This document shows positions 46,060 to 55,599 of a DNA stretch of 64,000 nucleotides, piece after piece. Numbering within the stretch: position 1 is the first letter of the stretch; each line of letters begins with the position of its first letter. The stretch spans positions 1 through 64,000 of the forward strand of contig CAMXCT020001726.1 in NCBI GenBank assembly GCA_947184155.2, in the 5' to 3' direction. The stretch comes from Cladocopium goreaui. Lineage: Eukaryota > Sar > Dinophyceae > Suessiales > Symbiodiniaceae. The notes beneath the pieces were generated by a model that worked only from the letters and a program-made list of their open reading frames with translations, did not search any database and was not told the origin of the DNA. The translations under genes and the position numbers were made by a program.

Positions 46060-46860
46060 GGGCCATGGCCTCCCGACGTCCCAAGCCTCGCCTCCAGCGG
46101 CAGCGTAAGCTCTCCCTTTCCCGAAACGTAGCAAACGTAAGCAACCGCTGTGTGGGCCTCCTGGGAGCTGAGGCGGCCATTGCCACAGGACCATCAGTTC
46201 TGCGGAAAGGGCATGGTTTTCCAATGTTTTCCATGGAACTAACTGTTGGTCAAAGTTCCCTCAAAATCACGAAGGCTCCCAGGCACGAAGAATACTTACA
46301 AACGAACACAAGGGTCCACGAGGTTATTTCACCAGCTCTAAGATCCAAAGAGAAAACAGTGAGAAATGTGGGCAGTAGATCAATATAGGTCTCGCATTCT
46401 CTGCTTAACTTCAAACATCTGGGATTGACGGATAAACTTCTTCCATTCAACTCTGGCACCATCTGATCATGTCCCATCTCTCCTCTTTGGCTTCCTGTAC
46501 CACAAAGGCAGAACACCAAAATGCTGGATTTTCTGCTGTGGCAGGGAAGCGAGCCTCCACCTCCAACGCTGCCAGTGTTGGAAAAGCGAATGAATAAAGT
46601 GAACATGTACATCATGTTGATCCAAATATTCCAAAGTCAAAACCAATTTGGGCTGGGATTTCCCCTAAATCAACCTATACCCCCATGTCATGTCATCCCA
46701 ATGTCCCCTTCAATTTCTCAACCGGCCCATCTCGGCCCATGGCCTCTGCTCCATCCACCAAGCACGGCGCAGCTTTCCGCCGCTGTCGAACCTGGCGACA
46801 TGGCACCTCCCGTGAGGGCCAAACGCCCTTGTCGAAGGCCACCCAAGCCTTGAGGCAGTG
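46060..46860 (-). CDS. weak minus-strand exon candidates beside the retrotransposon
   Basis: At 46060-46235 both strands are open. At 46700-46860 all three minus frames are open; one reads QVRQRRKAAPCLVDGAEAMG. High GC may account for this. Low confidence. Confidence 0.22.
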
Positions 46861-46948
46861 ACAGAGATCACAAATGCAGCCAAAAACAGAAATGCGGAGG
46901 ATATATGATATATGAGATATGATATATGATTAATTATGTGATGATTTT

Positions 46949-47164
46949 CTCGTGATGCGACACTGTTGCAGAGCAAAAGATCAAATAAACATGCGAGTGC
47001 AAACGCTGCTGCAATCTGTTTTGCACGCCAAAGTCATGGCAAAGTGAAAGATCGCTCAAGGGGCCCGCTGAAACATCAAAAGGTCAGCGGGTGGATGATG
47101 AATGTGCAACGCAATGGTCAAAAACACAAAATGACATGCAAAGCTCTTCGGAATGAAATTCACA
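46949..47164 (-). repeat. 3' LTR of the copia element
   Basis: 216 bp, same length as the 5' LTR, offset 8353. The reverse-transcriptase reading frame ends inside it (stop at 47084-47086). A purine-rich stretch gatgaaaagaaag (minus strand, 47173-47185) lies 8 bp upstream and may be the polypurine tract. Confidence 0.95.
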
Positions 47165-49741
47165 CTGATATACTTTCTTTTCATCAACCAGCATGACATA
47201 GGGATTATCCTGCCACGCCTGAAACGCCTCGCACAACTGCCTATCTTCTTTCGTTAAAACGTCAGCCCACATCACATCTGTGGGGACCCATCGGCAGTCA
47301 TCTTCGTGGATAAAGTCTTGCACACTGCGAATCGCAATCATTGTTCTCTTCTCAGTGGTAGATGGGTTTTCTGAGATCACTGCATCGTAAAGGCTTTTAC
47401 AGTCTGTACATTGCAATTGGCGAAGGGCTCTCTCAAGGCGTGGTTCTCCATCTTTGGTGCCACCATAGAGAAGTTCTGTCAAAAAGTAGTTTGCGTAGGT
47501 GCATCTATCCACGGTCTCATCCATGGCATTGGCTTCACTTGCCAACGTCGATCTTGTCACTCGCGGACTGCGAGCACTCTTCCAATCCAAAATGGAAACG
47601 CTGGCTCGGTGCTCAAAGCAGTCTGGCGAAGCAATCAGAACGAGGCTTCCTATCTGTGATTTTCCACCTGGTGCATTGGCCCAACTGGAGTCTCCATATC
47701 CAATCAGCACGGCTGCACGATTGAAAGGCACTGTGTTGAACGTCAGGCCAAGATCAGGTGTCTTCTTGGCAACTTCCATATAGTCATAGAGAGTGCGGAG
47801 ATCTTTGGGTTTGGTCTCAGCACCACGGTTTGCAAGGCTGACTGCGCTGCAAAGGTCAGGACGTGTTTGTCCTCCAAGCCACTGCAAAGAGCCAGCCACT
47901 GAACGAAATTCTTTCCATTCGTCCGGTGTGAGGGACTCAGCTTGAAGTCGGCCTCGGTCAAGTTTGCCGATGGTCATCTCATCAATGAAGGCCTTCTGGG
48001 TGACCTTCAAAACAAACTTGTTGTGCACTTTGTGTAACCGAATCTCTTTGCCTCGGAACACGATCTCATTGTCCATAGTGAGCAAGGTTTTGGAACCCCA
48101 GCGAAACATGTCCTCCAATTCTTGTAGAGGATAGTCTTCACGGAAGGTCACCAAAAAGTCATCAACATGAATGATCATGACAACGAGGAGCTTGTTCTCT
48201 TTGTCTTTCTTGATCAACATACACTTGTCGTATCTATGCTGCTTGAAGTCTTTCTTCTGAGCAGTGGACAAAACGTTCTTCCACCAAGTTCTTGGGGCTG
48301 AAGCAAAACCATACAAGTTTCCTGCAATGCCATAGAGCTCGTCGGGAAATGTTTGGGCCAATCGCTGGATGCCGTCCCGCGGTGACCTCATGAATATAGG
48401 AAGCGGCCTCTCTTCTGGTTCTCCTTGAAGGAAAGCAGTTGACACATCTCCGGACCAGAGATGCCATATCTTCCCAGTGAGTTCAACCTGGGCATTCATT
48501 CCTGACACAGCAATCTGCAGCAAAACCATTTCACTAAGTTTGGATGGCGTAGGTGAACTTCTGGACAGAGTGGCTAAGTCAGGATCCTGGCATCCCAAGA
48601 CCACTGTGCGACATTTGGCCTTGATTGTTGGGCCAGCACCACGCAACTTGTCACGGTAGGCATTCCTTGAAGGGATGATGCGTCTCTTCAAGGATGGTGT
48701 GTTCTTGATTTTCTGAATCTCCTCTTTGGGTAATGCATAAATGCTTCCCCAGGTTTTCCAGCTCTCAAACTCCTTCTTGTTGGCCTGGACATAGAGCTCC
48801 AAAACGTCAGGAGGTCCGTCGGCGATCACGCGCCACGGGATCTCACGGTCCATAGCCTTGCGCTCTTGGCGCGTCATAACATCCATGGAAGGGGCTTCCT
48901 CATCGTTGGATGAGTCGCTGGATAGGTCCACCTCGCCGGTCTTCTCATTTGCTGTCTTGAAGGCCTTGGAAGTGACTGGTGAAATGTGTGTCACATTTCC
49001 ATCCCATCCATCTGTGATGCGCTCTACAAGGTGGTAGTTCTCTTCAGGAACCTGGGTGGCCACAAAGCTGTAGTAAGGCCAGCCTTGACCATGTCGATGT
49101 CTGCTCAACAGTGACAAACTGGTTCCAGAACTGCCTGACATCGGTGGTGTTGGCTGTGAACTTCCGTCAGCGGTGACATGTCCCGCTGGTCGAAGAGGGG
49201 GTTCATTGGAACCACTGCCGTCGCTGACATCAATCACCTGTGAAAAGCTTCTGGGAGCTGGTGGTTGAAGTAGAGGATCATCGCTGTCATTTGAGGTCGT
49301 TTGAAGTGGTTGCGTAGGTGAAGGTCTTGCCATCTCTGGCACTGGTGGCTCTGGCAATTGATCTTGTGGTTGTTCAGTAGACTGTTGTGGTGGTATCTGC
49401 GGGGGTTCAAGTTGTTGTTGCGTTTGTAAAGGCTCAAGCTGTGGTGTCTCTGGCTGGGTTCGCTGTCTCACGTTGCGTTCAAAGCTGTCTCCAGCCTCAT
49501 AGTCCATTGGCTGCTGGTAGTGGCGAATGTCCTGTTGTAGAGTATGTTGATATGTTGGTGAGTAAATCATGGTGTCTTGACGTAGAGGATGTTGAAAATC
49601 TGGCATAGGAAGAAATGGTGTTGGTGGTTCTTGAGGAGGTGCTGGTGGTATTGGCGGTGGCTGTGGCTCACCAAGTAGTTGGGGTGGTTCGAGCATCAGC
49701 ATAGGTTCATCTTGAGCAGCTGGTGCGATCTCAGGTTCCAT
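47084..49741 (-). CDS. copia reverse transcriptase and RNase H
   Basis: 885 codons from the first Met; the frame is open upstream through HRGPGPPEDEP. Residues 1-210 are a Pro/Gln-rich linker. Reverse transcriptase spans about 310-570: SGDVSTAFLQGE (430-441), LYGFASAPRTWW (476-487) and IIHVDDFLVT (523-532, HVDD in place of YVDD). RNase H spans about 680-830: GYGDSSWAN (691-699), RSTLASEANAMDE, CTDCKSLYDA and WVPTDVMWADVLTK. All key motifs intact. The last 26 residues are coded by the 3' LTR. Confidence 0.93.
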   Translation of the reverse strand: MEPEIAPAAQDEPMLMLEPPQLLGEPQPPPIPPAPPQEPPTPFLPMPDFQHPLRQDTMIYSPTYQHTLQQDIRHYQQPMDYEAGDSFERNVRQRTQPETPQLEPLQTQQQLEPPQIPPQQSTEQPQDQLPEPPVPEMARPSPTQPLQTTSNDSDDPLLQPPAPRSFSQVIDVSDGSGSNEPPLRPAGHVTADGSSQPTPPMSGSSGTSLSLLSRHRHGQGWPYYSFVATQVPEENYHLVERITDGWDGNVTHISPVTSKAFKTANEKTGEVDLSSDSSNDEEAPSMDVMTRQERKAMDREIPWRVIADGPPDVLELYVQANKKEFESWKTWGSIYALPKEEIQKIKNTPSLKRRIIPSRNAYRDKLRGAGPTIKAKCRTVVLGCQDPDLATLSRSSPTPSKLSEMVLLQIAVSGMNAQVELTGKIWHLWSGDVSTAFLQGEPEERPLPIFMRSPRDGIQRLAQTFPDELYGIAGNLYGFASAPRTWWKNVLSTAQKKDFKQHRYDKCMLIKKDKENKLLVVMIIHVDDFLVTFREDYPLQELEDMFRWGSKTLLTMDNEIVFRGKEIRLHKVHNKFVLKVTQKAFIDEMTIGKLDRGRLQAESLTPDEWKEFRSVAGSLQWLGGQTRPDLCSAVSLANRGAETKPKDLRTLYDYMEVAKKTPDLGLTFNTVPFNRAAVLIGYGDSSWANAPGGKSQIGSLVLIASPDCFEHRASVSILDWKSARSPRVTRSTLASEANAMDETVDRCTYANYFLTELLYGGTKDGEPRLERALRQLQCTDCKSLYDAVISENPSTTEKRTMIAIRSVQDFIHEDDCRWVPTDVMWADVLTKEDRQLCEAFQAWQDNPYVMLVDEKKVYQCEFHSEELCMSFCVFDHCVAHSSSTR

Positions 49742-50820
49742 GGGTTCATCTTCCGGTGGTCCTGGTCCGCGATGGTCACGCCAAAGTCCATGTTGGATGT
49801 TGACTGATGCATCCTTGAGAGCGCGCGGATATCAGCCATGTTGGGTGCCCAGGATTCCAGACCGAAAGTTGGTCGCAGCTGCTCATAGGTGACCTGAACT
49901 GTGGTCGTGCCGGCTTGTAGCCAGGCTGATTTGCCATCAGGATCATGGTGAAGAAGTCGGCCCAAAACATAGCCGCCACGTTTCTTTCCAGAAGACCTTT
50001 TTGTCCATCTCCAGTAAGCTGCTAAGGATCCTGGAAGAATCTGTTTGGATTCATCCTTGTTGGGCTTGGTCTTCCTCAGCAAAGCTCGCTTGATGACATG
50101 GGAGGCACGTGTCTCATCGATGACTCGCAAGGCTTGGCATCTAAGCTCCTCTGCGATCATCTGGTTGTCGGAGACGACAAGTGCTCTGTCATCAGACATC
50201 AAATCACCTGGAAAACGTGGAAGGCGGCCAAAAACTGCTTGATATGGGCTTCTGCCTTTTGACGCTGTGGTGGAATTGAGTGCTTGAACTGCTGCAGTCA
50301 AAACCCAGTCAAGTCCATCGCCACTGACCACCGCATTCTCGTCAAGGAGTTTCTCAACCACAGTCCTGAGCACGGCATTCTTTCTCTCAACTGTGCCAAT
50401 GCGCCAATGCGCCTCAGGAGGAATCACCACAAGGTGTACACCGGCTTCTTCAAGTTTCAGGCGAAACTCGCCCTCAAAGGCTCCATCTGCATCCACCTCA
50501 CAAACCAGGGGATACCCATAGGGCATCAGCCAGCTTCTTCTGAATTGATCTGCGACGTGGGCAGAGGCTCGACTGTGAAGGCGAACTGCCTGCTGCAATG
50601 AAGTGGCCATGTCAACCATGCCAAGGATTGGATGATTTGTTGTAGAAAGATCGCGTACATATACTATATCAAGTTGAACACGTTCACCAAATTGACCCAT
50701 GAAATGAGGAATGGATGCCGGTCTTGGTGGTGGTGGTGGCTTGGTTCTTTCACAGGAGCCACAAACCATGTGTTCAATTGCTGTCAATGTTGGTCCGTTG
50801 ATTGAGCCATGAGAAGCCAA
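49696..50820 (-). CDS. copia integrase
   Basis: 374 codons from the first Met; the frame is open a little further upstream, from just after a TGA at 50866-50868, where HINTGHAHKKELIRLL gives the His pair of the HHCC zinc domain and CGSC (residues 20-23) gives the Cys pair. The catalytic triad is D51 (RVQLDIVY), D110 (VCEVDADG) and E145 (GTVERKN), with D-E spacing near 35. It is in the +1 frame relative to gag, so a frame change at about 50866 separates the two. Its last 30 residues run past the point where the polyprotein frame changes back (about 49770-49810). Confidence 0.9.
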   Translation of the reverse strand: MASHGSINGPTLTAIEHMVCGSCERTKPPPPPRPASIPHFMGQFGERVQLDIVYVRDLSTTNHPILGMVDMATSLQQAVRLHSRASAHVADQFRRSWLMPYGYPLVCEVDADGAFEGEFRLKLEEAGVHLVVIPPEAHWRIGTVERKNAVLRTVVEKLLDENAVVSGDGLDWVLTAAVQALNSTTASKGRSPYQAVFGRLPRFPGDLMSDDRALVVSDNQMIAEELRCQALRVIDETRASHVIKRALLRKTKPNKDESKQILPGSLAAYWRWTKRSSGKKRGGYVLGRLLHHDPDGKSAWLQAGTTTVQVTYEQLRPTFGLESWAPNMADIRALSRMHQSTSNMDFGVTIADQDHRKMNPWNLRSHQLLKMNLC

Positions 50821-53800
50821 AAGTCGAATCAGCTCCTTCTTGTGGGCATGGCCTGTGTTGATGTGTCACATCTGTCCTCAAGCCAGGAACTGGGAGTCGA
50901 GCTTCAGCTTCATCAAGTTGAGGTTGATGTTGTGGTCCAGATCCATCATCATCAGCCAAACCATAAAAGAGGATGGCTGCGTTGACTGCCTTGGTGAAGC
51001 GCTGCTTGGGGAACCTCACATTGGCCAAATCTTCGGCTTCAACGCTGAGAGATTGATCGGCGAAAAGCAGCGCAGCTCCACGATGTGTAAAGGCAGCATC
51101 TTTTGGCATTCTTCTGGTGATTGGTGTGGACACGATTTGAACTCGAGTGAGCTCCCAAGGAACCAACTTGGACACTTTCTCATAGAGTTCTTGCCCAGGT
51201 TGAAGTATCAAGGATTTCACAGCACTGCCGGCAAAGGTGTTCTGGACGTCGTCCAGCAGTTTCTTCCAAGCTTCTGCATCATCCAAAGGCTGTGCAGAGA
51301 AAACCTTGTGGTAGTCAAAACGGTTGGGAGTCACTTGTCTGGCATGATCCTTCAAGGCTCTGAGAATTGATCGCACCATGGCATCTGGATATTCTTGAGA
51401 TCGTGTCACATTGATGCCCTCCAAAGGCTTGCACACCTGACGTTCTTGTGCTGAAAGACGTCGATGGAGTGAGCTAGCCAAAATGGGGCTGTTGGTCAAA
51501 AACTTGTGGGTCTTGATAATGGGAAAGCCATCACGATCGGCGGCTCCAAAAGCACCTGCATCGCAAAGCACTTCAACAACTCCTGGGAGCTGGGCAAGCT
51601 TTATGACGCAGGGTTCATCCCAGATTCGGCAACGTAGAGTGCTCTCAAAGAGAAAGAAGTTGCCAAGGCCCACCTGTATTTCAATCAAGTAGCAAGTCCA
51701 TTGAAGTAGAGGTCGTTGTTCATTTCGAAGGGCTTCCAGCTCATGCATCCTCCAAGAGTAGTTGCAGTTCTCGTTCAGCAAACACCAAAAGGTGCATGGA
51801 AAGCCCAGCATCAGGAGCAGTGGTTTGAAGCGTTCAATGGCTCGCTCAACCAATCGTTTTTGCTCGGGATCATCAAGATCTTTTCCTTCATTCTTGTCAA
51901 AGGGCTCCAATGCATTGAGTCCATACTGCTTGGCCATCAGAGTTGCTTTGCCTGCGCCTGCATAGAGCTCGAGGAGGTCAACTGCATTGGTCTTGGAGCT
52001 CTCATTGGGCAAGTTGTTCAAAACCAAAACTTCCGCCTCGCCGATCTTGATTGACTTTTTCAAATCACCAGTCAGTCGTTTGCGTCGTCCAGGAGCCAGC
52101 TGTAGTTGGACTCCAGATCGAAGGTCTCCAGATCCTGAATCGGGATCTCTTCTGGCTTCATGTGTCCTGCTGCCGAAGAGGTCATGGAAGGAGGCCTGGA
52201 CCTGGTCTTGCCAATCTTGTTGTTTGGTGCTGGCTGCACCTTGGGCATGGCACCAGTCAAAGGAAGATGTTCCGCTTGGAATTCCATCACTGGCATCATT
52301 GGCGGACGGATTGACCCATCCACTGTTGTTGAGGAAGACGGTAGAGGCAGTGATGATTTGGAGGAGCATCCATGCAACTTCCAGCCTGTTCCGACCCACA
52401 CCCATCTGGCCTTGCAAGTCACGCATGTCGCGAAACTGCCGTGCTTGTTGCCGTGGCGCTTGAACTCCCTGTGCGGGCACTGAGCCTGGAGCTGGTTCTG
52501 GTAGGTGTCTGTGGCCGATGGCTTGTGAAGCTGACTGGACTTGCCCGGTTTCTTCTTCTTGTCCTTCATTTTCTCGGGGTTCTTGAGGTAGTTCTCGTAG
52601 TCGTCGTAGGGGATCAACCCAAGGCGGGCTGCCTGTCGGAAGTGCAGAAGAGCAGTTACCGACAGCATCAGCAGCTTTCCGCATAGATGCTTCCAGCGCT
52701 TTCTCACCTCGGGGTCGTAGTGCATCGTGGTCACAGTCAGAGCTCGAAGGCATCAGCTGAGAGCGAGTTGCTGGAAGAGCCAGGGTTGCGGTGCCATCAT
52801 CATCAAAATTCACTTGCTGCAAGTTGAACACCGAAGCAACTTCTGGATCATTGAAACCAGCATCTGAAATCTGTGACCAAACACGCAAACGATTGGGCTG
52901 TGGTGGAAAGTTCAAAATATCAATCGCAAGATGTCCACCAATGCGTTTCAAAGGTGTTGTAACATCAAGTTTGCTGAAATAAACCACTTGCTGAATCAAA
53001 TCGATCACACCGCCCAGACGTTTCAACAAACGAAGACTGCCAAGGAAAGGAATACTCGTATCAACAACATTCACACCGAAAATCAAACATTGCTTTTCAA
53101 TTGCTGATGGCATCCAAACTTTCAAAGTTGACAATACCGGTTCACCTGCTCCAAATTGAAACTGTTCATGGCTGGCCTCCTCGAAGACCTTGAGCTTCCA
53201 TGATGCCAGCTTGTCTGCCTGCAGTGCAATCCATTGAGTTCCACAACAGCATCTTTGACAAGCCGTATCCATGATCATGTAGCCAGTTGTATCACCAGAA
53301 ACTGTGGAGAGGCAAACATAAGGGGCTGTGCAAACCATTGTAAAATGTGGATGTGAAGGTGCATGATGAGGAAAATATTCCACCGTGCTGTCAAACCCGG
53401 TGCTGTGGTGGACGGTCATCACCTTTTTCGAAGCGCCATCGTCTTTGCCCTTGTGGCCACGTTCTTTCCCCTTAGGGGCAGCAGAGGTAGATGAGGAATT
53501 GTTTTTCGCGTCTTGCGAACCACTTTGGTCACATTCCGCATCGCCAGCCCAGTGGCCGCGTTGTCCGCAGGCTGCACAAATTGATGTCTTCTTCTTCTCG
53601 GCGATGCTCTTGCGAGGCTGGCCAGAAAACTTTCGACCCTGAGTGACACTGGCCAACTTCCTAGCTGTGACTGTGAGAACCTCAGTGAGATGCGCCACAT
53701 CCATGTCGCCGTCATCCACATCGGCATCTTCGTTGTCCTGAGCATCCTGCTCAGGGATGTTGCCATCGTCTTCTGCCTCCTGATCGGCTTCAGGCTCATC

Positions 53801-55255
53801 TCCAGCGTCATCCTCAGGAGCTTCCTCAGGAATGGTCTCAGTCTGATAGACCCGCTTGTATCCTTTGTCCTTGCCCTTGCCTTTTCCATTGGCTACAGAC
53901 GGGCTGTTCGAACTGGAACTGGATGATGAAGAGCCTTTGCCAGAGTTCCCCTTCGTCTGAAAGGGCGCTGTTGAGGCATCTCGACCAGCAACTGGAGGTG
54001 AAGGTTTATGCTCTGGATATTGCAGCATCAATGCCGCACGCACTGATTCAAATGACAGGGATTGATTTGTTCCCACAAGCACCAAGCGCTGTTGCTCAAG
54101 CGTCAAACGTGATCTGTCAAGCAACCTGGAACCACGGCTTTCATCGTCGTAGGTCAGGCAGATGTCTACCCCGATTGCACGCAGAGAGGACTCCACGCGT
54201 CTGTACCTGTTGATGAACGTCCTCAGGGTTTCGCCTGGCCAACGTCCAATCGTCTCATAGTCATGAAGGTATTGTCGTTTAATGTATACTGTCTTCTGCT
54301 GAAAAGCCTGCTTGAGATGATTCAGAATTGTGTCGACACCGTCTTTGTGATAGATGGTATTGATGTCTACAAACTCCAATTCCTGTTCTGCTTCGCCTTT
54401 CAGAGATGTGTACAAGGTGAGAGCTGCTTCCGAGTCTGTCATGAAATGCTTAGCATGTAATGCCCAGATTCGGACCTTCTTCTCGAACTTCTCGTATGCA
54501 CGCAAGTCTGATGAATTATAAGACCATGACGGGGGAACAGGTGGTGCTCCGCCCCGAAATTTCACACCTCGCTGAGGACCCATGGCACTCACCCAAGAAT
54601 CCGTTGATGTCGATGGACCACGTCCGCGGTCATTGTCACGCGTCAACTGTCTCAAAGCATCTGTCAGCGCTGCAATCGGATCGCCGCCATTTTGGTGGTT
54701 TCCACGATTGTTTGCGACGTTTGAGCCTGCAGGGGTCACATCCATCGGTGGATCTAAGGTTGGAACTTCTGACTCGGCCCACTCACGGCCATCATCCCCA
54801 TCATCGGGGTCCCCAGGATTCGAGCCGCCAACGCGTCGACGTCGTCTCGCTCGATGTCGACGTCGTGAAGCAGCACTTGAAGGTGGGACCTGGGGAGGCT
54901 CTGAAGAGCCTCTAGGCATGAAAACCCAGGTACCGCCCGCAGTCTGCTTCTTGGCAGGCAAGGTTGGGTCAAAGTATTCATAGGAGAAACACGCATTGCA
55001 ATGCCAATCATTTGAGGCATTGTCCCAGCTAAAAACACGGTTGCCACAACGTAAACATTCCCACAAGTTGCCAGCTGTTGATCTGTTCGTCAAATCAGGA
55101 TTATCGTCCTCAGGATTTCCAAAATCAACTGAATTGTCAAACAGATAATCATCCAAGTCTGTATAGATGTCAAAGCTTTCAACTGAATGAGCGTATTGGG
55201 CTGCATGATCTGCTGAGCCTGCGAGCTCCTGTTTCATCTTGGAGTATGAAGGCAT
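50774..55255 (-). CDS. gag-protease-methyltransferase-like polyprotein
   Basis: 1493 codons. Residues 67-89 hold a C4 zinc ribbon (CLRC...CNAC). Residues 250-415 are a retrotransposon gag domain (WALHAKHFMTDSEAALTLYT, then RWPGETLRTFINRYRRVE). C560, C563, H568 and C575 form a zinc-knuckle-like motif. IMDTACQ at 661-667 is the protease active site (DTA in place of DSG/DTG). Residues 1091-1300 look like a SAM-dependent, C5-cytosine-type methyltransferase: VDLLELYAGAGKATLMAKQY (motif I) and LLLMLGFPCTFWCLLNENCN (motif IV-like Pro-Cys). Residues about 845-1070 are read out of frame: the coding frame there is 52072-52734. The start ATG is only about 33 bp after the primer site. The C-terminal 30 residues run out of frame past the integrase start. 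Confidence 0.85.
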   Translation of the reverse strand: MPSYSKMKQELAGSADHAAQYAHSVESFDIYTDLDDYLFDNSVDFGNPEDDNPDLTNRSTAGNLWECLRCGNRVFSWDNASNDWHCNACFSYEYFDPTLPAKKQTAGGTWVFMPRGSSEPPQVPPSSAASRRRHRARRRRRVGGSNPGDPDDGDDGREWAESEVPTLDPPMDVTPAGSNVANNRGNHQNGGDPIAALTDALRQLTRDNDRGRGPSTSTDSWVSAMGPQRGVKFRGGAPPVPPSWSYNSSDLRAYEKFEKKVRIWALHAKHFMTDSEAALTLYTSLKGEAEQELEFVDINTIYHKDGVDTILNHLKQAFQQKTVYIKRQYLHDYETIGRWPGETLRTFINRYRRVESSLRAIGVDICLTYDDESRGSRLLDRSRLTLEQQRLVLVGTNQSLSFESVRAALMLQYPEHKPSPPVAGRDASTAPFQTKGNSGKGSSSSSSSSNSPSVANGKGKGKDKGYKRVYQTETIPEEAPEDDAGDEPEADQEAEDDGNIPEQDAQDNEDADVDDGDMDVAHLTEVLTVTARKLASVTQGRKFSGQPRKSIAEKKKTSICAACGQRGHWAGDAECDQSGSQDAKNNSSSTSAAPKGKERGHKGKDDGASKKVMTVHHSTGFDSTVEYFPHHAPSHPHFTMVCTAPYVCLSTVSGDTTGYMIMDTACQRCCCGTQWIALQADKLASWKLKVFEEASHEQFQFGAGEPVLSTLKVWMPSAIEKQCLIFGVNVVDTSIPFLGSLRLLKRLGGVIDLIQQVVYFSKLDVTTPLKRIGGHLAIDILNFPPQPNRLRVWSQISDAGFNDPEVASVFNLQQVNFDDDGTATLALPATRSQLMPSSSDCDHDALRPRGEKALEASMRKAADAVGNCSSALPTGSPPWVDPLRRLRELPQEPRENEGQEEETGQVQSASQAIGHRHLPEPAPGSVPAQGVQAPRQQARQFRDMRDLQGQMGVGRNRLEVAWMLLQIITASTVFLNNSGWVNPSANDASDGIPSGTSSFDWCHAQGAASTKQQDWQDQVQASFHDLFGSRTHEARRDPDSGSGDLRSGVQLQLAPGRRKRLTGDLKKSIKIGEAEVLVLNNLPNESSKTNAVDLLELYAGAGKATLMAKQYGLNALEPFDKNEGKDLDDPEQKRLVERAIERFKPLLLMLGFPCTFWCLLNENCNYSWRMHELEALRNEQRPLLQWTCYLIEIQVGLGNFFLFESTLRCRIWDEPCVIKLAQLPGVVEVLCDAGAFGAADRDGFPIIKTHKFLTNSPILASSLHRRLSAQERQVCKPLEGINVTRSQEYPDAMVRSILRALKDHARQVTPNRFDYHKVFSAQPLDDAEAWKKLLDDVQNTFAGSAVKSLILQPGQELYEKVSKLVPWELTRVQIVSTPITRRMPKDAAFTHRGAALLFADQSLSVEAEDLANVRFPKQRFTKAVNAAILFYGLADDDGSGPQHQPQLDEAEARLPVPGLRTDVTHQHRPCPQEGADSTFGFSWLNQRTNIDSN
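52072..52734 (-). CDS. out-of-frame central segment of the polyprotein (zinc ribbon)
   Basis: 220 codons open in the +1 frame relative to gag. It contains MHYDPEVRKRWKHLCGKLLM and a zinc ribbon CPHREFKRHGNKHGSFATCV with a further TC (C86, H88, C104, C107). Its composition is far more protein-like than that of the overlapping gag frame, so it is taken as the true coding frame here. Both junctions need a one-base shift (near 52740 and 52085). Confidence 0.7.
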   Translation of the reverse strand: MTTMHYDPEVRKRWKHLCGKLLMLSVTALLHFRQAARLGLIPYDDYENYLKNPEKMKDKKKKPGKSSQLHKPSATDTYQNQLQAQCPHREFKRHGNKHGSFATCVTCKARWVWVGTGWKLHGCSSKSSLPLPSSSTTVDGSIRPPMMPVMEFQAEHLPLTGAMPKVQPAPNNKIGKTRSRPPSMTSSAAGHMKPEEIPIQDLETFDLESNYSWLLDDAND

Positions 55256-55287
55256 ACTTCTCGATTTGTGCGTCTGCCCCAGATCGG

Positions 55288-55301
55288 GGCTCCGCTACCA
55301 A
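55288..55301 (-). other. primer binding site for initiator tRNA-Met
   Basis: Minus-strand TTGGTAGCGGAGCC directly follows the 5' LTR. Its complement ends in GCTACCA, as at the 3' end of eukaryotic initiator tRNA-Met. Confidence 0.75.
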
Positions 55302-55517
55302 CTCGTGATGCGACACTGTTGCAGAGCAAAAGATCAAATAAACATGCGAGTGCAAACGCTGCTGCAATCTGTTTTGCACGCCAAAGTCATGGCAAAGTGA
55401 AAGATCGCTCAAGGGGCCCGCTGAAACATCAAAAGGTCAGCGGGTGGTTGATGAATGTGCAACGCAATGGTCAAAAGCACAAAATGACATGCAAAGCTCT
55501 TCGGAATGAAATTCACA
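55302..55517 (-). repeat. 5' LTR of the copia element
   Basis: 216 bp. In element orientation it starts TGTGAATTTC; a CA lies 4 bp before the shared end (ATCACGAG). Differs from the other LTR at two bases. Confidence 0.95.
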
Positions 55518-55599
55518 GATTTATGATGATTTATGATTGAAATTGATTAAATATGATGTAATCATCACATATAATCAAAATTTGGTGCGGTGAGATCGG

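Larger units (their letters stand above)
46949..55517 (-). mobile_element. Ty1/copia LTR retrotransposon, 8.57 kb
   Basis: Complete element on the minus strand bounded by two 216-bp direct LTRs and a probable 5-bp target duplication (gattt at 46943-46947 and 55518-55522; one extra t on the left). Gene order gag, protease, integrase, reverse transcriptase, RNase H is that of copia, with integrase before reverse transcriptase. A tRNA primer site next to the 5' LTR matches the end of initiator tRNA-Met, as usual in copia. Two LTR differences in 216 bp indicate a recent insertion. An extra methyltransferase-like domain lies between protease and integrase. Four frame breaks probably stop it from making one polyprotein. 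Confidence 0.95.

Noticed and set aside
46065..46388. 107-codon plus frame starting MASRRPKPRLQRQRKLSLSR
   Set aside because: High GC leaves both strands open; nothing decides for the plus strand.
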